Source: JAIQFV01 sp041494885 (lineage in GTDB: Bacteria; Acidobacteriota; Terriglobia; JAIQFV01). From it: a stretch of 64,000 nt of DNA. Of the stretch, positions 17,548 through 26,755 are shown in pieces. Both the position numbers and the translations under genes were made by a program. Each line of letters opens with the position of its first letter. Position 1 is the first letter of the stretch. The stretch is taken from positions 1 to 64,000 of the forward strand of contig JBGQBO010000005.1 of NCBI GenBank assembly GCA_041494885.1, written 5' to 3'. The notes beneath the pieces are model-generated. The model was not told where the DNA came from. It saw nothing but the letters and a program-made list of their open reading frames with translations, and ran no database searches.

Positions 17548-18552
17548 CTATAATGAAAGAGGCCCATTCATATAGTAACTGGCGATTTCCCTGCGCGCAG
17601 AAGGAGAGTAGAGCGACTCCATGCTCCGCCGTGCCGCATGCCCCACAGTCCTCCTCAAATCCCGGTCGTGTTTCAGGCGAACAATAGTTTGAAAAGCCTC
17701 CTCATCGGTATCGAACAGGAAGCCAGTGCGTCCATGTTCGATCAATTCCCGGTATCCCCCCATCTGGTGGCATACGACGGGCAATCCGCATGCCATCGCT
17801 TCGGCAATGACACGGCCTGCGCCCTCCAACAACCGATCGGAAGTTCGGTAGTAGAAGCAATCCAGGTTCCGCAGAAAGAGACCGGCATCCATCGACTGCG
17901 GCGGCAACAGGTCGATCTCCCGAGCTCTCTTGAGTTGGGACCGCAGACAGGTTCCTCCCATAATTCTTACTTCGCAACCGGCACTGACAAGCCTTCGGTA
18001 CAGATCGGGATCTCGGCCATGATGCTTTTCAGGGACGTCACGGCTGAGACGACCAACGACAAAGCGGCTGATCTCCCGACCGTCCGGGATTCCATCCTGA
18101 GGGGTGAATCGGTTGAGATCGATGAGGGATGGCTGGGTGAGACCGGGCAATCCCGTGGCCCCTTGAAGCCATTGGGATGCGTATACCAGTTCTATGTTGT
18201 GCTTCCCGCCCAGGCTGAGCTGTTTGATTCTTTTCTGGAGCTGTTTCCGGAGGAAGGTATTGTAGATAAGGATGACCCGGTGAAAATCCGTCCGACGGTA
18301 CCAGCGGCCGATCTTGAAATATACCCCCACCACCACCAGGGTTCCGGTCCGGGGACACTGAGACCGAAAGGAAGAGATTCTCCGGATGGGATAATCCGCC
18401 GCAAATTGCGGATCAACTGCATGCTCGCTCCACAGGGTGACGTTGCATTGATCCTGCAACTCGCGAAAGAGTTCTATCGTTCGCCATTCGCTACCACCCG
18501 CAGCGTCCCAAAGTGGGTTAACCAGGTGAATTTCAGCCGTCTGTTCGTCCAT
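17548..18552 (-). CDS. GT4-type glycosyltransferase
   Basis: This 334 aa GT-B protein has an N-terminal segment NPLWDAAGGSEWRTIELFREL (glycine loop), VVGRLSRDVPEK starting the C-terminal nucleotide-sugar domain, and EGAGRVIAEAMACGLPVV, the E-x7-E motif of GT4 enzymes. It is somewhat shorter than the usual 370-400 aa, with a compact N-terminal domain. It is a single minus-strand gene with about 480 bp downstream and 600 bp upstream without genes, so it may have its own promoter. The donor is unknown. Confidence 0.85.
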   Translation of the reverse strand: MDEQTAEIHLVNPLWDAAGGSEWRTIELFRELQDQCNVTLWSEHAVDPQFAADYPIRRISSFRSQCPRTGTLVVVGVYFKIGRWYRRTDFHRVILIYNTFLRKQLQKRIKQLSLGGKHNIELVYASQWLQGATGLPGLTQPSLIDLNRFTPQDGIPDGREISRFVVGRLSRDVPEKHHGRDPDLYRRLVSAGCEVRIMGGTCLRSQLKRAREIDLLPPQSMDAGLFLRNLDCFYYRTSDRLLEGAGRVIAEAMACGLPVVCHQMGGYRELIEHGRTGFLFDTDEEAFQTIVRLKHDRDLRRTVGHAARRSMESLYSPSARREIASYYMNGPLSL

Positions 18553-19158
18553 GGGCCCGTAATGCCATTGAGATGACCTCCCGAATGTTCAGGGAAGCCT
18601 CGGTCAGTGGAGAGCATGTCCTGACTACCGAATCCCCCCTCCCCACCCTGACTATCATCCTTCAAAATATTATCAACATTATTACGAGACCTGGTTGGAG
18701 GTGGAAGTTGGTTGATTCATCGGTAGGGGGTTAGTTTGGAGAAATAGTTTTCAAAATGTAAGTCCGAGAAAAAAACAGAACACCCGGAAATAGCGGGGTT
18801 AGAGAAGATCAATGGTGTCCTCCTGCCTGTAAGGGCAGCCTTCAAAATCCCATGGTGACGCTTTGCAGCGACACATTGGATGCGCCACCAGAACCCGCCA
18901 CCATGGAGGGTTCGCTCTTACGCGCACAATTTCCGGAAGCACCAAAAGTTTAGGGATGCTGTGGGCAGGCTGAAGAAAAGGTGGTTTTCCCCAATCAATA
19001 TCCTGAATTCCGAAACTTGAAAACGCGGCCAGGTTTCATACCCCCGATGGACGGGGCTAACCCGGCGCCAAACGGCTATCCGAAAACCCGCTATGCCCCC
19101 CCCAAACAGGACGGTCTACGACGCAAACCACCTCAAAGGCCCGCCACTCGCAGACGAT
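18553..19158. other. Gene-free stretch of about 600 bp
   Basis: I see no supported coding frame, RNA or clear terminator here. An AT-rich segment near 18660-18690 is a reasonable place for the promoter of the minus-strand GT4 at 17548-18552. A small hairpin (CTGCC with GGCAG) lies near 18825-18840 but has no T tract. Short open frames exist on both strands, none with recognisable motifs. Confidence 0.5.
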
Positions 19159-20274
19159 CTATGACGTTTGAACTGGGTTATTCCCGACCATTTCTTCGAT
19201 GACCTGTCCAATACCGGCGGTCCCCTCATTCGGAAATGAAGACAAGAGGACTTTCGTGAAGACCACACCCAGATTTTTGCTGAAGAAAGATACAATTGCG
19301 TCGGCAAGTGCATCAGGGTCGCCTGGAGGAACTAACAAGCCGTTCACGTTTTCAATGATAATTTCCGGGAGGCCCCCGGTTTCCGAGGCGATGATCGGAA
19401 GAGCGTTTACAAAAGCGAGCTGCGCAATACCACTCTGAGAAGTGCTCAAATAAGGCAGGGCCAGGACGTCCGCGCGCCTGAACAGTTCGCCGACTTCCTC
19501 ATTGGGGACATAGCGGTTTTCAATGTGGACATGCCCCCCGATCCCAAGTTCATCAATCAGATTCATGTAGCGGCGGATCGGTTCATAAAATTCCCCCGCA
19601 ATGATTAACTCGCATTCCACTTCGGATAAGACCTTTGGCATGGCGCGAAGCAATATCTCGAGACCCTTGTACTTCCGGACCACGCCAAAAAACAGGATCG
19701 TCTTCGGGCCAGTTGGATGACTTTCCCTTCTGGGAGCCTTGATATTTATCAGCAAGGGGGTCGCCTTCACAGTCTTGCCCGGGAATAAGGTCAACAGATC
19801 CTCCCGATCCCTGAGTGAATGCGTGATGAAATATTGAAAGCGCGAGAAGGCGAATCGGATCAAGGCCCTGTCGAAGGGAGTGTGCTCATGCGGAAAGATG
19901 TTGTGGCATTCGAGGGCACACCTTAGGCCTGTCTTTGTAAACTTCCTGCCGAGCCAAGTCACAAGAAAAGCAAAAAACGGATTCCACCATTGAAGCAGGA
20001 TCAAATCCGGCTGAAAAGTTTCTACTTTTTTCAGTGCTTTGCGCCAGGTGAACGGATTGACCGAATCGAGGATCGGATCGGCTCCGGGATCGAGCTTCAA
20101 ACGGCTGGGGTCAAGGGGTGTGGTGCCGGGAAACAGCAGTTTGGGGTAGAGTCGTCGAAAGGAAATGACTTGGACCTGGTGCCCTTGGGAAATCAGCGCC
20201 TGCCGGAGACCGTACACGTGGTGGGCGATGCCACCTCTCAGTGGATACGCCGGCCCCACGATGGTCACTTTCAT
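19159..20274 (-). CDS. GT4-type glycosyltransferase
   Basis: The 371 aa protein starts MKVTIVGPAYPLRGGIAHHV, a typical GT4 N-terminal glycine loop for the acceptor, and has ILFFGVVRKYKGLEILL at the start of the donor domain. The usual E-x7-E site reads STSQSGIAQLAF with GGLPEII following, a variant found in one GT4 branch where Gln or Ser replaces the first Glu. It overlaps the upstream GT2 by ATGA (20271-20274), so the two are co-translated. It probably adds a sugar to the lipid-linked intermediate in the cytoplasm. Confidence 0.88.
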   Translation of the reverse strand: MKVTIVGPAYPLRGGIAHHVYGLRQALISQGHQVQVISFRRLYPKLLFPGTTPLDPSRLKLDPGADPILDSVNPFTWRKALKKVETFQPDLILLQWWNPFFAFLVTWLGRKFTKTGLRCALECHNIFPHEHTPFDRALIRFAFSRFQYFITHSLRDREDLLTLFPGKTVKATPLLINIKAPRRESHPTGPKTILFFGVVRKYKGLEILLRAMPKVLSEVECELIIAGEFYEPIRRYMNLIDELGIGGHVHIENRYVPNEEVGELFRRADVLALPYLSTSQSGIAQLAFVNALPIIASETGGLPEIIIENVNGLLVPPGDPDALADAIVSFFSKNLGVVFTKVLLSSFPNEGTAGIGQVIEEMVGNNPVQTS

Positions 20275-21305
20275 CGAAGAGCTTCCCCACCGCCTAACTG
20301 AGCGTGATGCCTGGTCTCCACCGATGTTGAATCTGGCTGGCCATCCGACGTTTCCACAATGGAATAGTCATCTTCGCGACGGTAGGAAAAAGCGATCATT
20401 TCGGCGAGTAGCCCGAACGAGATGACTTGAACGCCAATGACGAGGAAGATGGTTCCGATCAAGAACAGGGGCCGGTTGCTCAGCCAGTGATGGAATAGGA
20501 TCCTATCGCTGATCAGATAGAGATCGATGGCGACACCCACTCCAAACAGGGCAGCGCCAATCATCCCGAAAAAATGCAAGGGCTTGTTGGTGTACCGGGT
20601 CATCAGGATAACGCTCAGAAGGCTAAAAATTCCCCCGAAGACTCTTTCCAGACCATATCGCGAATTGCCGCTAACACGACGGGCATGCTCAATCTTGACT
20701 TCTCCAAGCTCGAATCCGCGGTAACTTGCCAGAACCGGGATGTAACGATGCCGTTCGCCATAAATCATCACCTCATCCAGCACAGTGCGACGATATACTT
20801 TGTAGCCGCAGTTGATATCATGCAACTTCACGCCTGTAAGCAGGGAAGTCGTCCAGTTATAAAGTTTGGATCCCATCTTCCGGCTCAGTTTATCCTGCCG
20901 GTGATATCGCCATCCGGAGACCAAATCGCAGCCTTCCTCCAGCTTTTGAAGGAGTAGAGGCAATTCCTCCGGCAGGTCTTGCAAGTCCGCATCCAAGGTG
21001 ACGACAATTTCGTACTTTGCCGCCTTCATTCCCGCCGCCAGAGCTGCTGACTTTCCGAAGTTTCTCCGGAACCGGATGTATCGGACCCATGGATTCAGCC
21101 TTTGAATCCTCCTCACGATCTCACTGGATTTGTCCGTACTGCCATCGTCGACGAAAATGATCTCATATCGGGTAGCCAGCTTCTCAAGCACCGCGGACAG
21201 CCGCTGATGAAGCTCTTCGAGGCTCGCACTCTCGTCGAACATGGGAATCACCACGGAGATGAACCGGGATTTCCGCTTCAGCGTTTCAAGATTGCCATCA
21301 GTCAT
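20271..21305 (-). CDS. GT2 polyprenyl-phosphate glycosyltransferase with two C-terminal helices
   Basis: This 344 aa protein has SVVIPMFDESASL, FVDDGSTDKS and VTLDADLQDLPEE (Asp105, Asp107), then INCGYKVYRR, as in GtrB/DPM-type enzymes. Two long hydrophobic segments at about residues 245-265 and 278-305 form the usual membrane hairpin. Such enzymes move a sugar from a nucleotide onto undecaprenyl phosphate. Its partner could be any of the GT-C transferases in the window. It is divergent from the ABC exporter genes, with roughly 190 bp for both promoters. Confidence 0.9.
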   Translation of the reverse strand: MTDGNLETLKRKSRFISVVIPMFDESASLEELHQRLSAVLEKLATRYEIIFVDDGSTDKSSEIVRRIQRLNPWVRYIRFRRNFGKSAALAAGMKAAKYEIVVTLDADLQDLPEELPLLLQKLEEGCDLVSGWRYHRQDKLSRKMGSKLYNWTTSLLTGVKLHDINCGYKVYRRTVLDEVMIYGERHRYIPVLASYRGFELGEVKIEHARRVSGNSRYGLERVFGGIFSLLSVILMTRYTNKPLHFFGMIGAALFGVGVAIDLYLISDRILFHHWLSNRPLFLIGTIFLVIGVQVISFGLLAEMIAFSYRREDDYSIVETSDGQPDSTSVETRHHAQLGGGEALR

Positions 21306-21494
21306 GATAGGATACCCGTTTTAATCGGAACCGGAGCAAGCCCTGAAATAGAGTATAGCGACCCGGAAGCTTTATGCAAACAGTTTCCGCCACCGGGTTC
21401 CCATCGGAAAAGTGGATCATGCCGGCCGATCGCATGGAAATTCTCTTCCTGCAGTTGTTTTTTCCCCACTTTCGAAACAGCAAAGTTGAATTGT

Positions 21495-22430
21495 ATGGCT
21501 CGGATCAGCAAAGATGGAATACGCGAGGTTGATAGCAGTCGGATGAAGAACTTTTCAAAGAGTGGAGAACCAGGACATCCAGCTGAATTTCCATTTGAAA
21601 CGTTGCCGGAAAAGCCCCTAGTCACGATTGAACCAGGTGAGTCCTGGGTGGCGCTGAATCTGCCGGATTTATGGGCCTTCCGCGAACTGCTCTATTTCCT
21701 GACCTGGCGTGACGTCAAGGTGCGTTACAAGCAAACGGCCATTGGGGCCGCGTGGGCCGTTATCCAGCCGCTCGCCATGATGATCATCTTCACCTTCTGC
21801 TTTAGCAAGTTGATCCGTGTCCCCACCGAAGGTGTCCCCGCCTCCCTGTTTTATTTTGTGGGGATCATGCCCTGGATGTTCTTCTCCAATGCCCTGTCCA
21901 GCAGCAGCAACAGCCTGATCGCCAACGCGCACCTGATCACTAAAGTGTACTTCCCGCGGATGCTGATCCCCGCCGCATCGGTTGGAGCCATGCTCCTGGA
22001 TTTCGCCATCGCGTTCGCTCTGCTGTTCGCCCTGATGCCCTTTTACGGCATGGCCTTGACCTGGAGAATCGCGATGCTGCCGCTCCTGGTACTCTTGACC
22101 ACGCTGCTTGCCCTCGCGGTGGGGATGTGGATGGCCGCGCTGAGTGTCAAATACCGGGATGTTCGGCACGCCTTGCCCTTCATCATCCAACTATGGATGT
22201 TTGCTACCCCCATCGTTTACCCGCTCAGCCTGGTGCCTCCGCCTTGGCGGCGGTGGATGATCGTGGTGAATCCGCTGACTGCACTCATTGAAGGATACCG
22301 CGCTGCGCTGTTCGGGCATCCCTTTGACTGGTTCGGGCTGTCCATTTCGGCCACCACCACAGCCCTCTTGTTTTTTTATTTCGCTCATGTATTTCGGCGA
22401 ATGGAGAGGACCTTTGCCGATTTGATTTAG
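21495..22430 (+). CDS. ABC-2 type polysaccharide export permease (Wzm-like)
   Basis: The C-terminal 260 residues form six membrane helices with WRDVKVRYKQTAIGAAWAVIQPL (the amphipathic entry helix), SLIANAHLITKVYFPR and VNPLTALIEGYRAALFG, all diagnostic of the Wzm/KpsM/TagG family. I choose the ATG at 21495 (311 aa); ATG at 21543 is equally possible. The frame extends back to 21102 but that part lies antisense to the GT2 gene and shows no family similarity. It pairs with the ATPase 168 bp downstream to export a lipid-linked glycan across the inner membrane. This is the only glycan exporter visible in the window, and I see no Wzx or Wzy. Confidence 0.92.
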   Translation: MARISKDGIREVDSSRMKNFSKSGEPGHPAEFPFETLPEKPLVTIEPGESWVALNLPDLWAFRELLYFLTWRDVKVRYKQTAIGAAWAVIQPLAMMIIFTFCFSKLIRVPTEGVPASLFYFVGIMPWMFFSNALSSSSNSLIANAHLITKVYFPRMLIPAASVGAMLLDFAIAFALLFALMPFYGMALTWRIAMLPLLVLLTTLLALAVGMWMAALSVKYRDVRHALPFIIQLWMFATPIVYPLSLVPPPWRRWMIVVNPLTALIEGYRAALFGHPFDWFGLSISATTTALLFFYFAHVFRRMERTFADLI

Positions 22431-22597
22431 AGGATTTTATCTTGCGCCTGGGCAGACCAATTCAAACAATTTTGAGGCCGCGTAAAGCAACCGCCCGGGG
22501 AATCAAGCTTGCGGCGCTCTCAACCATAGTCTGTTCCGCGTTCGTCGGCGTTTGTCGGCGCCCCAAAGAATCTTAAATAACCTTAGCGAGTGGTGAG

Positions 22598-23386
22598 TTG
22601 CGAGCAATCATTCGAATTGAAAACCTGAGCAAGCAGTACCATATCAGCGCGCTGAGCGACTCTCGCATCCGGTATGTCACCCTGCGGGACTCCATCGTCA
22701 AGGCCGTCCGTGCACCCTTTCAGAGGATACGTGGGAAGGGACGGTCTCGCGATGAGCTCATCTGGGCGCTCAAGGATGTGACTCTTGATGTGATGCCGGG
22801 CGAAGTGCTTGGCATAATAGGATCAAATGGCGCGGGCAAGTCCACGCTGCTGAAGGTGATTTCGAGGGTTATCGAGCCGACCACTGGCCGGGTCGAACTC
22901 TACGGACGAATCGCCAGCCTGCTGGAAGTCGGCACGGGATTCCATCCCGATCTGACCGGCCGAGAAAACATTTACTTGAACGGCGCCATCCTGGGAATGA
23001 AACGGCGCGAGATCGACCGCAAGTACGACGAGATCGTCGACTTTGCCGAAGTCGAGAAGTTCCTCGACACCGCGGTGAAGCATTACTCCAGCGGTATGTA
23101 CCTCCGCCTCGCCTTCGCGGTCGCTGCGCATTTGGATCCGGATATCCTCATCGTGGACGAGGTGTTGTCCGTCGGCGATGCCAGCTTTCAAAACAAGTGT
23201 TTGGCGAAGATGAACGACGTCATGCGCAGCGGACGAACGGTCTTGTTCGTTAGCCACGCTATGCCCATGGTGATGAAGCTTTGCCAAAACGCAGTTCTCT
23301 TGGAGAAGGGCGAGATCGTGAGGAAGGGGCCAGCCAAAGAGGTGGTGGAGTATTACAATTTGCTGTGTAATTCGCCCGCTCAATAG
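22598..23386 (+). CDS. ABC transporter ATP-binding protein (Wzt/KpsT-like, no glycan-binding tail)
   Basis: The 262 aa ATPase has Walker A GSNGAGKST at residues 75-83, the signature YSSGMYLRL at about 163, Walker B ILIVDE at 183-188 and an H-loop FVSHAM. The insertion before Walker A (ALKDVTLDVMPGE) and LLEVGTGFHPDLTGRENIYLNG are typical of polysaccharide exporters. The chain ends soon after the nucleotide-binding domain, so it lacks the C-terminal carbohydrate-recognition domain of O-antigen Wzt proteins (usually 400 aa or more). The start codon is TTG at 22598 with only a weak ribosome site. It works with the permease at 21495-22430. Confidence 0.93.
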   Translation: MRAIIRIENLSKQYHISALSDSRIRYVTLRDSIVKAVRAPFQRIRGKGRSRDELIWALKDVTLDVMPGEVLGIIGSNGAGKSTLLKVISRVIEPTTGRVELYGRIASLLEVGTGFHPDLTGRENIYLNGAILGMKRREIDRKYDEIVDFAEVEKFLDTAVKHYSSGMYLRLAFAVAAHLDPDILIVDEVLSVGDASFQNKCLAKMNDVMRSGRTVLFVSHAMPMVMKLCQNAVLLEKGEIVRKGPAKEVVEYYNLLCNSPAQ

Positions 23387-23550
23387 GCATCGCCCGAGCG
23401 ACCGAATACCTATGTGGGATAGTGTCTACTTATATAGTTCGGAGCGACGATGAGGAGGATTGGACCGTTGCCTGTCGGTTGGCATTGGACCCCAAATTCA
23501 TCCCCCTCCGACAATTGACGACAAGACGAAACTGACGAGAATTGGAGGTT

Positions 23551-24462
23551 TTATCCGGTTCTGCTCATAACCTCCCAAATGCGAGCCAGACTCGAGTCCA
23601 GGGATTCAGACGGCGCAATCCCAGAAATCCTTTTCAGCTTCTCGGTGCTCCCGTAATTCAGAGGAACATCGACCTCCTTCGACCGTTGCGAATCAAATCG
23701 CACCTCAACCATCACGCCCGAGATTTCGATCAGTCGCGATAACAAGTCACGAATGACCACAGGCTTGCCCGAACAGACGTTTATCACCTGCCCGTATGCC
23801 TCTGCCTTCCGAATCAGTCGCCAGTAAATCTTCACCACATCCCTGACGTCGATAAAATCTCTTGAACCGTTGAGATAGCCCACCTGCAACACGGGAGGAC
23901 CCGAGCCTCTCCCCGCATCCCGGATTTGGCTGACAAAGCTTTGAACGGAAATATGGTCCGGCATGCCTGGACCGATAATGTTAAACGGCCTCACCATCAC
24001 CCTTGGACGCCCCCTCTTCGCCGACCAAAGGCCCATCATGGTCTGGGCTAGCTTGCTGATCCCATAGTGTCCCTCCGGCCGGGCAGGGATGTCCTCGGTG
24101 ATGGGAAGTCGGTCGCCGGGCACCTCGCCGTATTCGGCGGCGCTTCCAGCCAGCAAAACCGGGCAGTGGGATTGTCCAGTCATTTCAAGGGCCTGTAGCA
24201 ATCCCGCCGCATAGCACGTATTGATTTGGTAGTACAGGGCAGGGTCTTCAGCCCGGGCCACACCCGCCATATGAAAGACATAATCCGGTTTCACCGTATC
24301 TACTGCACGAATCAGGCTCGACACATCTGTCGCATCGACCTGGTAATGAACCCCCGCCGCCTGGCCGGTTCCGATCGAGCAAACCTCCACTCCCTGAGTT
24401 TCGAGAAAACTCCGAAGATGCTTACCGCAAAAGCCGCCCGCCCCCGTCAGCAAGGCCCTCAT
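23551..24462 (-). CDS. NDP-sugar SDR, GDP-4-keto-6-deoxymannose reductase-like
   Basis: This 303 aa extended SDR has LLTGAGGFCGKHL, GSAAEYGEV and the catalytic YGISK (Tyr133, Lys137). It resembles Rmd-type reductases that turn a 4-keto-6-deoxy nucleotide sugar into a 6-deoxy sugar such as GDP-rhamnose. It ends a three-gene minus-strand cassette and overlaps the nucleotidyltransferase stop/start as ATGA (24459-24462). Together with the dehydratase at 25195-26184 it could complete a deoxysugar route. An epimerase role is also possible. Confidence 0.88.
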   Translation of the reverse strand: MRALLTGAGGFCGKHLRSFLETQGVEVCSIGTGQAAGVHYQVDATDVSSLIRAVDTVKPDYVFHMAGVARAEDPALYYQINTCYAAGLLQALEMTGQSHCPVLLAGSAAEYGEVPGDRLPITEDIPARPEGHYGISKLAQTMMGLWSAKRGRPRVMVRPFNIIGPGMPDHISVQSFVSQIRDAGRGSGPPVLQVGYLNGSRDFIDVRDVVKIYWRLIRKAEAYGQVINVCSGKPVVIRDLLSRLIEISGVMVEVRFDSQRSKEVDVPLNYGSTEKLKRISGIAPSESLDSSLARIWEVMSRTG

Positions 24463-25184
24463 CCAGGCTTCTCGTTTGGCATGAATTCATTCTTCCGACT
24501 TTCGAATATCTCAGTGGCTGTCTGGTAATCTTCTATTCTCCCGATATCCAACCAGTAACAGGGCTCGCGATAACAAATGACCGGAAGGCCATCATTGCGC
24601 AACCGCATCATCAAAGTGGGAAAGTCAAGATATTCTCCCACGGTGAGGTAGGGCCTGATGCTCTGGGAATTCAGCGCGTAGACCCCCATGCTCACGTCGA
24701 AATGATAGGACGGTTTCTCCACATACTTGACCAGATGATTATTTTCATCACTCTCGATGATCCCAAAGTCGATCTTGACCTCGCGCGGGTAGGATCCCAT
24801 GGTCGCAACAGCCTTCATCTGCTTGTGGTGGTCAAAGAGTCGACGGTAATTCAGGGTCGTCAGCAAATCGCCATTCAGAACCAAAAAATCCTGATCAAGT
24901 CGATCGATCACCAGGGCAATCGGCCCTGCCGTACCAAGTTCCCGAGCCTCGTATGAGTAATTGATCTTTATCCCGTACCTACTCCCGTCCTGGAAGAAGG
25001 CCTGCAACAACTGGCTCAGATAATTGACCGCCAATATGATCTCGTCAACCCCGGCATGCTTCAACTGCCGAATTATGATTTCGAGAATTGGATACTCGCC
25101 CACCGGCATGAGAGGTTTGGGGACCACTGCCGTGTAGGGACGAAGTCGTGTGCCCTTTCCTCCCGCCAGGATTAACGCCTGCAT
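24459..25184 (-). CDS. Sugar-1-phosphate nucleotidyltransferase
   Basis: This 241 aa protein opens with ALILAGGKGTRLRPYT and PKPLMPVGEYPILEIII, the nucleotide-binding and metal motifs of the NTP_transferase family, and has LVLNGDLLT and WLDIGRIEDYQTA at the end. It lacks a C-terminal hexapeptide or cupin domain, so it is a minimal enzyme like GDP-mannose or NDP-glucose pyrophosphorylases. It should activate a sugar phosphate for the dehydratase and reductase on either side. The base cannot be predicted safely, although the GDP-sugar flavour of the neighbours favours GTP. Confidence 0.9.
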   Translation of the reverse strand: MQALILAGGKGTRLRPYTAVVPKPLMPVGEYPILEIIIRQLKHAGVDEIILAVNYLSQLLQAFFQDGSRYGIKINYSYEARELGTAGPIALVIDRLDQDFLVLNGDLLTTLNYRRLFDHHKQMKAVATMGSYPREVKIDFGIIESDENNHLVKYVEKPSYHFDVSMGVYALNSQSIRPYLTVGEYLDFPTLMMRLRNDGLPVICYREPCYWLDIGRIEDYQTATEIFESRKNEFMPNEKPG

Positions 25185-25194
25185 TGTTACCTCC

Positions 25195-26184
25195 CTATAC
25201 GGTATACAATTTCGGTTTATAGAGGTTCAGGTTCTTCGAAATGAAACGGATTGTCTCTGAAAGCCCTTCCTCCAATGAATATCGTGGCGACCATCCAATC
25301 GTGTCCATGGCTTTCCGGTTATCGCAAATCAGAGTGAAGACCTCGCTTTTCAGTGGTCTGACCCGATCGTTGTCGAGTTTGACGATTTTTTCGCATCTCA
25401 TCAGGCCCAGAATGGTGGTGGCAAGCAGACCAATGGTGATCCCTTTGCCGCAACCCACATGAAGAACTTCCCCAATGGCACTGTCCGACTCGGCAACTTT
25501 GATGAATGCTTGGGCGGTATCCTTGACGAAGGTCAGATCGCGGACCGGGTCTAAGGAGCCCAATCGGATTTCGCTTTGGGTCAAAGCCTGACTAATAATG
25601 GTGGGAATTATCGCCCGTGCCGATTGACGCGGGCCATAAGTGTTGAAGGGGCGTATTATCGTTACAGGGACGTCGAAGGATCTGTGATAGCTTTCCGCAA
25701 CCTTATCAGCGCCGATCTTTGATGCCGAATAAGGTGACTGACCTTGTAAAGGATGTTTCTCGTCGATGGGTGTATAAAGTGCGGTTCCGTAAGTCTCAGA
25801 TGTCGAAGTATGGATGACCCGCTCAACATGAAATTGGCGAGCGGCTTCAAGCACATTCAGGGTGCCTTCGATATTTGTCCTGATATAGCTTTGGGGTGCT
25901 GCATAAGAATAAGGGATCCCGATCAGGGCAGCCAGATGGAAGACGACCTCTTTCCCCTCGACTTGCCTGGCCACAAAACCGCCATCCTCAATATTCCCAG
26001 CCACAACCTGCAGCGCACTCTTGTGTTCATCGGACAAGAACTCAAGATTCCCCCAATCACTGCGCGAATTATAGTGAATCATTGCACTTACATCAGCCCC
26101 TAATTCGAGTAAAGCCTCGCACAAATGACTGCCGATGAATCCACCCGCTCCCGTCACAAGCACTTTCTTGCCTGGAATAGTCAT
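25195..26184 (-). CDS. NDP-sugar 4,6-dehydratase, extended SDR
   Basis: The 329 aa protein shows VLVTGAGGFIGSHL, FHLAALIGIPYSY, the catalytic TSTSETYG and YSASK (Tyr152, Lys156), and RPFNTYGPRQSARAIIP. The STSE triad and the IHYNSRSDWGNL segment recall LegB-type and related 4,6-dehydratases rather than simple 4-epimerases. It starts the cassette dehydratase, nucleotidyltransferase, reductase (10 bp then a 4 bp overlap). The likely product is a 4-keto-6-deoxy nucleotide sugar used by the neighbouring transferases. Confidence 0.88.
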   Translation of the reverse strand: MTIPGKKVLVTGAGGFIGSHLCEALLELGADVSAMIHYNSRSDWGNLEFLSDEHKSALQVVAGNIEDGGFVARQVEGKEVVFHLAALIGIPYSYAAPQSYIRTNIEGTLNVLEAARQFHVERVIHTSTSETYGTALYTPIDEKHPLQGQSPYSASKIGADKVAESYHRSFDVPVTIIRPFNTYGPRQSARAIIPTIISQALTQSEIRLGSLDPVRDLTFVKDTAQAFIKVAESDSAIGEVLHVGCGKGITIGLLATTILGLMRCEKIVKLDNDRVRPLKSEVFTLICDNRKAMDTIGWSPRYSLEEGLSETIRFISKNLNLYKPKLYTV

Positions 26185-26755
26185 TGTGGGTTACCTTTGA
26201 CTCTCCTACCTATGATCCCGAATCATTATCTGAGCCTCCCTCCGGCTATGGTAGAAGTATCAAACAATCCAGTTTTAGGAGATGGCTCGAGAACAGCTAT
26301 TGATCTGCCTACCGGTTGCTCTAAACCCAAGTGCCTGGGTGAAGGCGGGAGCAATCGCCATTCCTCAACAATACCTTTTGGCGCTCGGAATTCTCGTCGT
26401 CTCGGTTCAAGCGACAGAGGCAGACCAAACATAACCTCAGTTGTGGCCTCACATAATATTACACCTCATCACAAATTATTCATCCGAAAATAGTTCCGAG
26501 GAAACTCAAAAGATCCGGATGCTGCGCCAGCAATGATGTCAACCCTGCCGTTAGACATTTCGAGCCCGCAGTCCTGCCATTCGCAGGACTCATGCAGGCA
26601 CCCTGCATTCCGAAAGTCCGGCGTGGGTGAGGTGGACCGCAGGTGCCGGATCCCTTTTACGGTAGCCTCGTGGTACACTTTGTCTTTGAGGAAAGCATCC
26701 CACTCTTTCTGGGTCAAGCGACTCCGTCCTCCCATTTGAAAGGTTTGCGGGATCC
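26185..26755. other. Gene-free stretch of about 570 bp between divergent genes
   Basis: This region should hold promoters for the divergent sugar-nucleotide cassette (minus) and the GT4-methyltransferase fusion (plus). A minus-strand frame at 26469-26735 is open for 88 codons but matches no family I know; I do not call it a gene. Its middle is taken up by two adjacent perfect hairpins at 26570-26608, listed separately. Confidence 0.5.
26570..26608. repeat. Two adjacent perfect hairpins
   Basis: AGTCCTGC (26570-26577) pairs with GCAGGACT (26583-26590) around a 5-nt loop. One base later ATGCAGG (26592-26598) pairs with CCTGCAT (26602-26608) around a 3-nt loop. Neither stem is followed by a T tract on either strand, so they are not ordinary terminators. 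They could be a REP-like element, a protein-binding site or an mRNA leader structure for the gene starting at 26756. Confidence 0.7.

Noticed and set aside
21102..21494. N-terminal extension of the ABC permease
   Set aside because: The extra residues are antisense to the GT2 at 20271-21305 and do not resemble permease sequence; starts at 21495 or 21543 fit the family length.
26469..26735. Minus-strand frame of 88 codons as a small gene
   Set aside because: It has no known motif and its centre consists of two perfect hairpins, which suits a structural DNA or RNA element better than a protein.
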